From assembly GCF_025751535.1 (NCBI RefSeq), contig NZ_JAOWLC010000012.1:88077-152076 (forward strand): a stretch of 64,000 bases of DNA. The letters run 5' to 3'. This document shows positions 16,556-24,576 of this stretch, piece after piece (position 1 is the first letter of the stretch; every line of letters starts with the position of its first letter). This stretch comes from Lentibacter sp. XHP0401 (GTDB lineage: Bacteria > Pseudomonadota > Alphaproteobacteria > Rhodobacterales > Rhodobacteraceae). A program made the translations under genes and the position numbers. Below the pieces are notes generated by a model. It was not told where the DNA came from and searched no databases. It was given only the letters and a program-made list of their open reading frames with translations.

Positions 16556-17353
16556 TTAGCGCGTGTAGATGACGGGGAACCAATCGTCGCGCAAGCGCTC
16601 GCCTGCTTTCATGCCGTGATCGGGGAAGGGTGGCGAGGTCGGGCCGGGGCGCTCGACATAGCGGGCATCATCGCCGACAAGGCGCAGGCTGAAGGCGCGA
16701 CGGCGGGTTTGGGAGGTGTTGCCGCGTGCGCCGTGCAGGATGGCGTAGTTGAAGGCGACGGCATCGCCCGGCTCCATCTCCCATTCGCGAATGTCCATGC
16801 CTTCGGCTTCGGGGTCGGGGACGGGCATATAATCTTCCTTATTGGGGAAATAGCTCTCGCCTGCGACCCAACGCATTGGCATCACTGGCTTTTCCCAAGC
16901 GTGGCTGCCTGCGACACAGCGCAGGGCGGCGTCTTTCACGGGGTCGAGCGGTGACCAGAAGCTGACATTTTGCACGCCATCGACGAAGTAGTAAGGCCCG
17001 TCAGTGTGCCAAGGGGTCGCCATCGAGGTGCCCGGCTCCTTGACGAGGACATGGTCGTGGAACATTTGTGTCGTTTGGCTGCCCATCAGGTCGGCGGCAA
17101 CTTCGGCGGCGGGGGAGTGTGCGATGACCTCGGCGAACTCCGGAATGCGCTGCCAGTTGCAATAATCATCAAAGAAGCGGCCTTTTTCGCCGTCTTTTTT
17201 ATTTTCGGACGCGAAAGGGCCTGGCTCGGTCATGTTGCGTTCAACACCTGCGCGCAAGGTTTCGACATGGTCATTGAAGAGGCCTCGAATGACGATGACA
17301 CCGTCGCGCTGGTAGGTCTCGATCTGGTCTTGGGTGAGAAGCGGATGAGGCAT
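16556..17353 (-). CDS. Phytanoyl-CoA dioxygenase family protein (Fe(II)/2-oxoglutarate oxygenase)
   Basis: A 265-residue double-stranded beta-helix oxygenase. The iron-binding facial triad is visible as H-x-D in WHTDGPYYF (about residues 116-124), with the distal His in ILHGARGNTS (about 205-214) followed by the 2-oxoglutarate-binding Arg in RRRAFSLRL. It probably hydroxylates a small molecule; ectoine hydroxylase and alkylphosphonate hydroxylases (PhnY type) share the fold. The gene is 15 bp downstream of a GntR-family regulator on the same strand, implying substrate-responsive control. The substrate cannot be named from sequence. Confidence 0.88.
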   Translation of the reverse strand: MPHPLLTQDQIETYQRDGVIVIRGLFNDHVETLRAGVERNMTEPGPFASENKKDGEKGRFFDDYCNWQRIPEFAEVIAHSPAAEVAADLMGSQTTQMFHDHVLVKEPGTSMATPWHTDGPYYFVDGVQNVSFWSPLDPVKDAALRCVAGSHAWEKPVMPMRWVAGESYFPNKEDYMPVPDPEAEGMDIREWEMEPGDAVAFNYAILHGARGNTSQTRRRAFSLRLVGDDARYVERPGPTSPPFPDHGMKAGERLRDDWFPVIYTR

Positions 17354-17368
17354 GTTGGGCTCCTTTGG

Positions 17369-18070
17369 TTAAAGCTTCATGGTGAGGTGATAATCGGGGG
17401 CGTAGGCCATGCGAACCCAAGTGATAGCGGCCTCGGGGCCGTGGGTGACGCGGTCGAGCACAAGTGTGGGTGTTTGGGGCGCGCAGCCGAGGGCTTCTGC
17501 AGCCTCCGCTTCAGCGGGCCGGGCGGAGTAATCAAGTGTGCCGTGGTTGAACGGCGCGTGGCGCAAAAGCCATTCGTTGGCGGAAACGCTCGCAAAGTCG
17601 GCCTCCCTGGCAGCGGGCACGCTTTGCGGATTGATAAAGCGGGTTTCAAAGGCAAAGGGGCGGGCATCGGCGAGATGCAGTGTTTCGACATAAATGAGCG
17701 GCGCGGCAACGGGCAGCGACATAGCCGCCGCGATATGGCTTGGCAGCGGGCGGCTGTCTTGCAGGATGCAGAGATGGGACGGGCTTGCCCCACGGGCGCG
17801 AATCTCTTCGGCGACCAGAGAGATATTGAGCTTGGCCGCGCGCTGGGGCAGCTCGGCGACACGGGTGCCGGCGCGGCGCTTGCGGATAAGCAGCCCCTCT
17901 TCAGCGAGGCTGCGCAGGGCGCGGTTGACCGTGGTGCGTGCGCAAGAAAGCTCGCGGGCGAACTCTTCTTCGGAGGGAATCAGCGCGCCGGGCGCCCATG
18001 CGCGCGACTGAATGCGGCGCAACGCTTCGGCGCGCACGTCTTCCCATCCTGAATATTCTTCGTTGCGCAT
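17369..18070 (-). CDS. GntR family transcriptional regulator (HutC/UTRA subfamily)
   Basis: A 233-residue regulator with an N-terminal winged helix (PSEEEFARELSCARTTVNRAL, about residues 27-47, quoted in part as SCARTTVNRAL) and a C-terminal UTRA effector domain (about 85-230). HutC-type GntR proteins sense small metabolites and repress adjacent catabolic genes. It is the first gene of a two-gene transcript with the phytanoyl-CoA-dioxygenase-like enzyme and probably controls it and itself. A TGTATGCACA near-palindrome sits 34 bp before its start. Confidence 0.9.
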   Translation of the reverse strand: MRNEEYSGWEDVRAEALRRIQSRAWAPGALIPSEEEFARELSCARTTVNRALRSLAEEGLLIRKRRAGTRVAELPQRAAKLNISLVAEEIRARGASPSHLCILQDSRPLPSHIAAAMSLPVAAPLIYVETLHLADARPFAFETRFINPQSVPAAREADFASVSANEWLLRHAPFNHGTLDYSARPAEAEAAEALGCAPQTPTLVLDRVTHGPEAAITWVRMAYAPDYHLTMKL

Positions 18071-18103
18071 GGCTTACCCTTGGTTTGCTTGGGTGAATTG
18101 ATA

Positions 18104-18113
18104 TGTATGCACA
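18104..18113. promoter_or_regulatory. TGTATGCACA, candidate GntR operator
   Basis: The 10-bp imperfect palindrome upstream of gntR is close to the GT-n-TA-n-AC pattern known for HutC-subfamily GntR sites. It is a single copy, so the assignment is tentative. Confidence 0.35.
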
Positions 18114-18220
18114 AATAAGAAGTAAAGAGGGTTTATCGGCGAGACTTGTGAAACCTGCAACATGAGGCTGTGGAAAAACTGAAAACTTCTTCTGTTTCAG
18201 AAGCTTGTCGCACAAAAGAA

Positions 18221-18252
18221 AACCTCCGCCTGAAGGGAAGCAGGCGGAGGTT
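18221..18252 (-). terminator. Rho-independent terminator of msrB-msrA
   Basis: A perfect 12-bp stem, AACCTCCGCCTG (18221-18232) with CAGGCGGAGGTT (18241-18252), has an 8-base loop. On the minus strand it is followed by TTCTTTTGTG. It lies about 28 bp after the msrA stop. Confidence 0.88.
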
Positions 18253-18280
18253 GAAAGATATACTGCCTTGAGTTTAGTGC

Positions 18281-18790
18281 TTACTCTGCAGCGGAGCGCT
18301 TGGGGAGAACCCAATCGGGGCGGATGAAGTGACAAGTGTAACCATTTGGAATCCGTTCCAGATAGTCCTGATGCTCTGGCTCGGCTTCCCAAAAATCACC
18401 TGCGGGCTCAAGTTCTGTCACAATGCGCGCGGGCCAGAGGCCAGAGGCATTTACATCGGCGATGGTGTCTTCCGCGACGGCTTTTTGCGCCTCGTCCATG
18501 TAGTAGATCGCGGAGCGGTATGACATGCCGCGATCATTGCCTTGGCGGTTCTCCGTGGTCGGATCATGAATCTGAAAGAAGAACTCCAAGAGCTTGCGGT
18601 AGCTTATTTTTTCGGGGTTATACACAACCTCGATACCTTCGGCGTGGGTGCCGTGGTCACGGTAGGTGGCGTTGGGCACATCGCCGCCTGTGTAGCCGAC
18701 ACGGGTGCTGACCACGCCATCCATTTTGCGGATCAGGTCTTGCATGCCCCAGAAGCAGCCGCCTGCGAGAATTGCGGTTTCGGTTGTCAT
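18281..18790 (-). CDS. msrA: Peptide-methionine (S)-S-oxide reductase MsrA
   Basis: Reduces the S epimer of methionine sulfoxide in proteins and free Met. The 169-residue protein has the catalytic Cys12 in GGCFWG and the downstream [13 protein letters not shown] (substrate pocket). Its C-terminus ends in KRSAAE without the usual resolving cysteines near the tail, so recycling may use other thiols. The gene overlaps msrB by 4 bp (ATGA), giving a coupled two-enzyme repair operon for both sulfoxide epimers. A strong terminator follows. Confidence 0.95.
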   Translation of the reverse strand: MTTETAILAGGCFWGMQDLIRKMDGVVSTRVGYTGGDVPNATYRDHGTHAEGIEVVYNPEKISYRKLLEFFFQIHDPTTENRQGNDRGMSYRSAIYYMDEAQKAVAEDTIADVNASGLWPARIVTELEPAGDFWEAEPEHQDYLERIPNGYTCHFIRPDWVLPKRSAAE

Positions 18791-19233
18791 GATGCGTCCT
18801 CCACTTGGTTTAGGTAGGCTCCGTAGCCTTCGGCTTCCATTTCATCTTTGGGAACAAAGCGCAGGCTTGCGGAGTTGATGCAGTAGCGTAGCCCGCCCAT
18901 TTCAGGCGGACCGTCCGGAAAGACATGGCCAAGGTGGCTGTCGCCATGGGCAGAGCGCACTTCGGTGCGGACCATGCCGTGTGTCATGTCGCGCAGCTCG
19001 TTCACGTAGGCTTCCTCGACGGGCTTGGAGAAGCTCGGCCAGCCACAGCCTGATTCGAACTTGGAGCTGGAGGCAAAGAGCGGCTCGCCCGAGACGATAT
19101 CCACATAAAGGCCAGCCTCGAAGTGACTGTTGTATTTGCCCGTAAAGGGCCGCTCTGTGCCGCTCTCTTGAGTGACGAAACGCTCTTCATCGGTGAGGGC
19201 GGCGAGGGATTCTGGTGTTTTCTGGTAATTCAT
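18787..19233 (-). CDS. msrB: Peptide-methionine (R)-S-oxide reductase MsrB, zinc-free form
   Basis: Reduces the R epimer of methionine sulfoxide. The catalytic cysteine is C118 ([11 protein letters not shown]) and the probable resolving cysteine is C63 (SGCGWPSF). The two C-x-x-C pairs that bind structural zinc in E. coli MsrB are absent here (VDIVSGEP and RSAHGDSH replace them). The ATG at 19233 is chosen over an in-frame GTG at 19257 because GGGAG lies 9 bases before the ATG. It is first of the msrB-msrA pair. Confidence 0.94.
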   Translation of the reverse strand: MNYQKTPESLAALTDEERFVTQESGTERPFTGKYNSHFEAGLYVDIVSGEPLFASSSKFESGCGWPSFSKPVEEAYVNELRDMTHGMVRTEVRSAHGDSHLGHVFPDGPPEMGGLRYCINSASLRFVPKDEMEAEGYGAYLNQVEDAS

Positions 19234-19342
19234 GGCGGAGGCTCCCTTAAAGTTCACGGGTAAAGGCAGAATGTGGGCATGTTGAAGCGATTTGCCAAGG
19301 GGGCAACGCTTTTGTGATGCTTGCTTTCAAGGGAGAAAGCTG

Positions 19343-19417
19343 TGGTACCCCGTAGGGGAGTCGAACCCCTCTTTTCAGGTTGAAAACCTGACGTCCTAAC
19401 CGATAGACGAACGGGGC
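19343..19417 (-). tRNA. tRNA-Glu (anticodon UUC)
   Basis: The minus strand reads as a 75-nt cloverleaf: acceptor GCCCCGT pairs with ACGGGGT, the anticodon arm CAGG-TTTTCAA-CCTG gives anticodon TTC, and the T arm GAGGGG-TTCGACT-CCCCT is present. The CCA end is genome-encoded. It sits alone between msrB and recJ. Confidence 0.96.
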
Positions 19418-19518
19418 ATACCCAGCCGTGAGGCGGTTTCTAGGGAAAGTGGCGCATCTGTGCAAGCCTAAATTTGCGCGGATTTTCACTTTTTTTTCCG
19501 TGAGGTGAAACGCGGGCG

Positions 19519-21261
19519 TCAGTGGGCGGGGGCGGCATCGTCAAGGCGCAGTTGAACACTGGTGCGCCCTTGCCATGTGTTGAGCTCAAGCCGCCCTGCG
19601 AGGTGAAAGCGTGCACCGCCGTGGTTCAAGAGTGTGGGGCCAAGCGCTGTGTCGAATGCGCCAAAGGCGATGGCTTCAAGGCGGGGGCCTGTGCCATCGG
19701 AGAAGGTGAGCTTGAGGTGGCCTGTCCCGATCTGTTTGGCGAAGTGGATGACGCAATCGGGAAAAGCAAAGCGCGGGCCGGCGGCGGAGGCACCGTAAGG
19801 GCCGGCGGCATCGAGTTGCTCGATGAGCTGTTGGGAGGCGGCCCCCGGCATGAGCGCGCCATCGAGTTTGAGATCGGAGGGGCCGAGCGCGCCTGCGCCT
19901 TGTTTGTCGAGCAGTTCGGAGAGACGGGCCATGGCGGGCTCAAGCTGTGCGCGCGAGAGCGAGAGGCCAGCGGCCATTTTGTGCCCGCCGCCCTTTTCGA
20001 TGAGGCCGTCCATGGCGAGGCGCTGGATGGCTGCTCCAAGGTCGATCCCTGTGACAGAACGGCCGGAGCCTTTGCCCTCGTCGCCGTCAAAGCCGATGAC
20101 GATTGCGGGGCGGTTTGTTGATTCTTTCAGGCGGGAGGCGACGATGCCGACCACACCTGCGTGCCAGCCCTCGCCTGCGGCCCAGACGAGGGGGGCCTCA
20201 AAGCCGCGCTCTTCGGCTTGGGTGAGGGCGGCGGCGCGCACTTCTTCTTCGATGCCGCGGCGCTCGGTGTTGAGCATGTCGAGCTTGTCGGCGAGCGCTT
20301 TTGCCTCGTGAGGGTCACGGCAGGAGAGCAGGCGCGCGCCAAGGTCGGCCTGCCCGATGCGGCCACCTGCGTTGATACGCGGGCCCAGGACGAAGCCGAG
20401 GTGATAGGCCTTTGGTGCGGTATCAAGGCGGCCCACATCGGAGAGTGCGACAAGGCCGGGGCGTGCGCGGCGCGACATGATCTTGAGGCCCTGCACGACA
20501 AAGGCGCGGTTGACGCCGATGAGCGGGGCGACATCGGCAACCGTGGCCAGCGCGACGAGATCGAGCATGGCGAGGAGATCAGGGGTTTTGCGACCTGCTT
20601 CGCGCAGGATGCGGCCTGCATCGACCAGTGTGAGAAAGACCACGGCGGCAGCGCAGAGATGGGCGAGATCGCCTGTTTCATCCTGCCTGTTGGGGTTGAC
20701 CACGGCCAGCGCGGGCGGAAGGGTTTCGCCGCCAAGGTGATGATCAAGCACGATAATATCGGTTCCTGACGCCGCTGCGAGCGCCTCATGGCTCAAAGTG
20801 CCGCAATCCACGCAGATGATGAGGGAATGATCGCGCGCGAGCATTTCCATTGCGGGGGCGTTGGGGCCGTAGCCTTCATCAATACGGTCGGGGACATAGA
20901 GCGTTGCATCATGGCCGAGGGCGCGGAACCAGTCGAGCAGGAGGGCAGCGGATGTGCCGCCATCGACATCATAGTCGGCGAAGATGGCCACGCGCTCGCG
21001 TTTATCCAATGCTGTGACGATGCGGGCGGAGGCTTTTTCCATGTCTTTGAGAGACCGCGGGTCTGGCATGAGGTCGCGCAACTGGGGGGCGAGGAAACCT
21101 TCGGCCTCCTGCGCAGAGACACCGCGGCGGGCAAGCACCTGCGCCAGCGCGCGGGGCAGGTCTGTTTCTTGCACGATGAGCTCGCTTGCGCGCTCGAGCT
21201 CGACGGTTGGGCCAAGCCACTTGCGCCCTGTGAGGGAAGTTTCAACGCCTAGAAATGCCAT
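19519..21261 (-). CDS. recJ: Single-stranded-DNA-specific 5'-3' exonuclease RecJ
   Basis: DHH-superfamily nuclease acting in recombination and mismatch/base-excision repair. The 580-residue protein has the catalytic motifs DYDVDGG (about residues 80-86), VDCGTLSHEAL, the DHH triad in VLDHHLGGE, and the DHHA1 motif GGGHKMAAGLSL in the C-terminal half. The start ATG at 21261 gives the conserved N-terminus MAFLGVETSLTGRKW; a longer frame upstream has no family similarity. It lies 58 bp after hom. The glpX gene often found between hom and recJ in related bacteria is absent. Confidence 0.95.
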   Translation of the reverse strand: MAFLGVETSLTGRKWLGPTVELERASELIVQETDLPRALAQVLARRGVSAQEAEGFLAPQLRDLMPDPRSLKDMEKASARIVTALDKRERVAIFADYDVDGGTSAALLLDWFRALGHDATLYVPDRIDEGYGPNAPAMEMLARDHSLIICVDCGTLSHEALAAASGTDIIVLDHHLGGETLPPALAVVNPNRQDETGDLAHLCAAAVVFLTLVDAGRILREAGRKTPDLLAMLDLVALATVADVAPLIGVNRAFVVQGLKIMSRRARPGLVALSDVGRLDTAPKAYHLGFVLGPRINAGGRIGQADLGARLLSCRDPHEAKALADKLDMLNTERRGIEEEVRAAALTQAEERGFEAPLVWAAGEGWHAGVVGIVASRLKESTNRPAIVIGFDGDEGKGSGRSVTGIDLGAAIQRLAMDGLIEKGGGHKMAAGLSLSRAQLEPAMARLSELLDKQGAGALGPSDLKLDGALMPGAASQQLIEQLDAAGPYGASAAGPRFAFPDCVIHFAKQIGTGHLKLTFSDGTGPRLEAIAFGAFDTALGPTLLNHGGARFHLAGRLELNTWQGRTSVQLRLDDAAPAH

Positions 21262-21319
21262 GCTCTGCCTGCTTGCTATCTGTTGCCGCCAGTGTGGCGC
21301 AAAGCGCGCGTGCGTGCAA

Positions 21320-22606
21320 TCAGACGTCCTCGATCCGCAAGGCCACGGGCTTGCCGACGACCACATCAAGCGCCTCGATAGCGGCCAGTGCGGCGAGCAG
21401 GTCGGGGTGGGCCGATTTATGCGTGACGATCAGCACGGGGGCCGAGGTGTCAGCGTGGCCGTATTGGCGCATACGGTCGATAGAGACACCTGCGTTGCCC
21501 AAAGCTGTGGCGATTTTGGCGAGTGCGCCGGGTTTGTCGACGAGCGAGATGCGCAGATAGTAAGGCGCGGGGGCCGAAGCATTGGCAGGGGTCGCGGCGA
21601 CAAGCTCGGACGCGGGACGACCGAAAATATAGGGACGGATGCCGCGGGCGAGATCCATTACATCGCCCATCACAGCGCTGGCTGTGGGGCCTTCGCCCGC
21701 TCCGGGGCCGCGCAGCACGACTTGCTCGACTTGGTCGCCCTCAAGCACAACCATGTTTGTTCCGCCTTCGAGCTGCCCGAGGGGGGAGGTGTCAGGCACG
21801 AGGCAAGGGGTCATGCGTTGCTCAAGGCCACGGCCTGTCATCTGGGCCACGCCAAGGAGCTTGATGCGATAGCCCATATCGGCAGCTTGGGTGATATCTT
21901 CCAGTGTGATCTCGCCGATGCCCTGAAGCTGCACGCCGTCAAAGTTGACCTGCGTGCCAAAGGCGATGGAGGAGAGGATCGCGAGCTTGTGGCCAGCGTC
22001 GATGCCGCCGACATCAAGGTTTGGGTCGGCCTCAAGATAGCCAAGGGCGTTCGCCTCTTCGAAGAGTGCGTTGTAGCCTTGGCCTGTGGCTTGCATCCGC
22101 GTGAGGATATAGTTGCAAGTGCCGTTCATAACACCCATGACGCGGGTCATCTCGTTGCCTGCGAGGCCTTCGAGCAGCGTTTTGATGACGGGGATGCCGC
22201 CTGCGACGGCGGCCTCATAGCGGATGACGGCGCCTTTTGCTTCGGCTGCCAGAGCGAGCGCCTGACCGTGATGTGCGAGCAGGGCTTTGTTGGCTGTGAC
22301 CACATCCTTGCCAAGGGCAAGTGCGGCTTCTGTTGCGGCTTTGGCCGGGCCTTCGGAGCCGCCCATCAGTTCGACGAAGACATCGACGTCCTCGCGTTTG
22401 GCGAGGGCGACGGGATCATCTTCCCATGCGTAGTCGGACAGGTTTACGCCACGGTCCTTGTCGCGCGAGCGGGCGGAGACGGCGACGATCTCGATCGGAC
22501 GGCCTGCACGGGCGGCGAGAAGCTCTGACTTCTGACGGACGATCTTGACGACACCAGCGCCGACAGTTCCGAGGCCTGCGATGCCCAAACGGAGGGGGTT
22601 TGTCAT
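21320..22606 (-). CDS. hom: Homoserine dehydrogenase
   Basis: NAD(P)H-dependent reduction of aspartate semialdehyde to homoserine, the branch to threonine and methionine. The 428-residue protein has the Rossmann start LGIAGLGTVGAGVVKIV (6-22), the catalytic region with GVMNGTCNYILTRM (about 160-173) and the family signature around KLAILSSIAFG. A C-terminal ACT domain (YLRISLVDKPGALAKIATALG, cited in part, from about 351) would give threonine feedback. It is followed by recJ on the same strand. Confidence 0.96.
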   Translation of the reverse strand: MTNPLRLGIAGLGTVGAGVVKIVRQKSELLAARAGRPIEIVAVSARSRDKDRGVNLSDYAWEDDPVALAKREDVDVFVELMGGSEGPAKAATEAALALGKDVVTANKALLAHHGQALALAAEAKGAVIRYEAAVAGGIPVIKTLLEGLAGNEMTRVMGVMNGTCNYILTRMQATGQGYNALFEEANALGYLEADPNLDVGGIDAGHKLAILSSIAFGTQVNFDGVQLQGIGEITLEDITQAADMGYRIKLLGVAQMTGRGLEQRMTPCLVPDTSPLGQLEGGTNMVVLEGDQVEQVVLRGPGAGEGPTASAVMGDVMDLARGIRPYIFGRPASELVAATPANASAPAPYYLRISLVDKPGALAKIATALGNAGVSIDRMRQYGHADTSAPVLIVTHKSAHPDLLAALAAIEALDVVVGKPVALRIEDV

Positions 22607-22933
22607 GGGAATATCGCCTTTTACCTGTGTCAGATGTGTTGAATAGCGATTTAGCCGCTAACGCGCGGGCTTGCAACGTGGGTTGTTGGAAAGGGGAGGG
22701 GAAAGGCGGATTGGATATGGTTGTTGTTGTGGGCCTGGGGACGATGAGCGCTTTTCAGAGAAAGAATGCCCTAACTGTGGCGGCCCAGTCTCATATGTGG
22801 CAGCAGTTCTTTGCCGTGGTAACGAGTGGTTCAGTTGGAGACTGTGTCGCTGCTAGGCTCTGTGGCCAGCATTAGATCAAGCAACGACCCACCCTGACGT
22901 GAAGTATGCTGAATCTAAAGAAATTTTTAGCGC
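22607..22933. other. Gene-poor interval between hom and the pentapeptide gene
   Basis: This 327-bp stretch has no convincing gene. The only notable frame encodes a short peptide with CPNCGGPV and three later Cys (22671-22856, plus strand), without a ribosome binding site or family match. The hom promoter should lie at its left end. The right end carries the downstream region of the pentapeptide gene. Confidence 0.4.
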
Positions 22934-23575
22934 TTAATGAACCTTCAAACCCAAGCCGTGCAGCAGTTCGGTTGCTTGGGTTTTGGAGATGATCGCACCC
23001 TTAAAGCAGGTTGCGCTTGAGAACGTGAGCGCACCGAGGTCTGCCAGCCGCAGATCGGAGCCTTCGAAGCGGGCGGTTGCCAAATGGGCGCCTCCCAAGC
23101 GGCAGTTGTCAAAGCTTGTGTCGCGGAAATCGCATCCGGCAAGGTCGGCATCTGTGAAGTCGATGTTTTCCAGATGGTATTTCCTGAAGTTCATTTTGCG
23201 CAAGAATGCGCCGGAGAGAACGCAGCCTCTGAAAGCTATTCCCAAGCTCCGCGCGTCTTTGAAATCGGCTCCTGTTAGCTTGGAGTCGTGAAAAGTTGCG
23301 CTGGAAACATCTGCTCCTGTCCAGTTGCTGAGAGACAGGTTGCAGTCTTCAAAACACGCATCAGACAGGCGGGCATGGCTGAAATCGGCTTTGAGGGCTT
23401 TGCATTTGGAAAACACGCATTCTTCCATGAGGGCGCTGGCGAAAGAGCAGTCTTGGAAGCTGCAATTATCAAAGCGATACCGGGAAATATCCATGCCGTC
23501 AAAATGTAGAGACTTGAATTCATGAAATGAAAAATCGGCTCCTTTGAGGGAGGAAATGTCGCTGATGACCTGCAC
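22934..23575 (-). CDS. Pentapeptide-repeat protein, Qnr-like
   Basis: A 213-residue protein made almost wholly of A(D/N)LXX-type pentapeptides that fold as a right-handed quadrilateral beta helix. It lacks membrane segments, so it is cytoplasmic. Overall length and several landmarks recall Qnr proteins (about 214-218 residues): KADFSHARLSDACFEDCNLS in the first half, the SLGIAFRGC break before a second helix (Qnr has ALGIEIRHC), and a C-terminal helix TQATELLHGLGLKVH. Qnr proteins protect DNA gyrase from quinolones. The second half is shorter than in Qnr, so the role is unproven. It lies 6 bp downstream of a lipoprotein gene. Confidence 0.88.
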   Translation of the reverse strand: MQVISDISSLKGADFSFHEFKSLHFDGMDISRYRFDNCSFQDCSFASALMEECVFSKCKALKADFSHARLSDACFEDCNLSLSNWTGADVSSATFHDSKLTGADFKDARSLGIAFRGCVLSGAFLRKMNFRKYHLENIDFTDADLAGCDFRDTSFDNCRLGGAHLATARFEGSDLRLADLGALTFSSATCFKGAIISKTQATELLHGLGLKVH

Positions 23576-23581
23576 TTGAGT

Positions 23582-23884
23582 TTACTCGCCTGCTTCCACC
23601 GGCTCACTCACACCCGCCTGCATACGCGCCTTGTCGGCGCTGCTGACGATGCTGCCACGCAAGCGGTATGCACGGGCGCGTAAGGATGCGACGCGGCCTG
23701 TTAGCTCGGAGGCGCTTGTCTCGGTCAGGCGGGGAGCGGCTTGGGACGCTGTCAGCTCGGAAGTGGGCGCGAGGGCGGGGTAATCGGCCGCTTTCATCTC
23801 GCTTGTCACGGTTGCGTCAAGCTCGGGGAAGTCCGCGCAAGCGGTGAGTGTGAGGGCGAGAAAAAGGGCGATAGGCGCGCGCAT
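23582..23884 (-). CDS. Small predicted lipoprotein of unknown function
   Basis: A 100-residue protein with a signal peptide ending in the lipobox LTAC (MRAPIALFLALTLTACAD), so Cys16 would be lipidated. The mature part is short, rich in Ala, Ser and Thr, with a likely helix (ASELTGRVASLRARAYRLRG) in the C-terminal half. It is upstream of the pentapeptide gene by 6 bp and divergent from the TetR gene (101-bp shared spacer). Confidence 0.78.
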   Translation of the reverse strand: MRAPIALFLALTLTACADFPELDATVTSEMKAADYPALAPTSELTASQAAPRLTETSASELTGRVASLRARAYRLRGSIVSSADKARMQAGVSEPVEAGE

Positions 23885-23957
23885 GGGGGGCTCCTGAGGC
23901 GGTGTCGGGTTTTGTGATGCCCTAGAGGAGCGAAAAGCGCAAGCAAAGGGTTTGATT

Positions 23958-23971
23958 TGAACGGGTGTTCA
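23958..23971. promoter_or_regulatory. TGAAC-N4-GTTCA inverted repeat, candidate TetR operator
   Basis: A 14-bp inverted repeat, TGAACGGGTGTTCA, ends 14 bp before the tetR start in the spacer shared with the divergent lipoprotein gene. TetR regulators usually bind such dyads and repress themselves and the neighbour. Confidence 0.5.
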
Positions 23972-23985
23972 GTTAAGTCTAGCTT

Positions 23986-24576
23986 ATGGCACGCACTCAA
24001 GGATCACACTCTGATATCACGGGCCCGCGCATCCGCGCGGCTGCGCGCGCTTTGTTTGCGCGTCATGGCTATGCGGCCGTGTCGATGCGCCAGATTGCGG
24101 GTGAGGTGGGCGTGCAGGCGGGGGCTTTGTATAATTATACGAGCGACAAACAGAGCCTTCTGGCGGAGCTGATGCGCGAGCATATGGACGATTTGCTTGC
24201 CGCGCGCGCGGAAGTGAAGTCGGGCCAGCTTGCGCCTTTGGACGCGCTGGAAGGGTTCGTGCGCTTTCACATCGGGTTTCACATCGAGCGGCCCGACGAG
24301 GTTTTTATTGCCTATATGGAACTGCGTGCGCTGGAGCCTGCGAACTTTGCCGAGATCGAAGCCTTGCGGCGGCAATATGAAGACGAGCTTGAGGGCATTT
24401 TGCGGCGCGGGGCAGAGGCGGGTGTCTTCGAGATCGAGGATGCCAAGATTACCACACTGGCGGTGATTGCCATGCTCACTGGGGTGAACACCTGGTACCG
24501 CAAGGGCGGGCGGCTGAGCCTTGAGGAAGTTGAGGCGATTTACTGGGGCATGGTGCGCCGCGCTGTCGGGGCCTAG
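23986..24576 (+). CDS. TetR/AcrR family transcriptional regulator
   Basis: A 196-residue regulator with an N-terminal HTH (AARALFARHGYAAVSMRQIAGEVGVQAGALYNYTSDKQSLLAEL, residues about 19-62, shown in fragments: SMRQIAGEVGVQAGALYNY) and a helical ligand-binding domain. Related alphaproteobacterial TetRs control acyl-CoA or branched-chain catabolism, but no such genes are adjacent. Its stop codon abuts the stop of the convergent ghrA with no intervening base. An inverted repeat before the start suggests autoregulation. Confidence 0.9.
   Translation: MARTQGSHSDITGPRIRAAARALFARHGYAAVSMRQIAGEVGVQAGALYNYTSDKQSLLAELMREHMDDLLAARAEVKSGQLAPLDALEGFVRFHIGFHIERPDEVFIAYMELRALEPANFAEIEALRRQYEDELEGILRRGAEAGVFEIEDAKITTLAVIAMLTGVNTWYRKGGRLSLEEVEAIYWGMVRRAVGA

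Noticed and set aside
22671..22856. A 61-codon plus-strand frame with CPNCGGPV and a Cys-rich tail
   Set aside because: No ribosome binding site, no matching zinc-ribbon continuation and unlike codon use; it may be a decayed fragment but cannot be supported as a gene.
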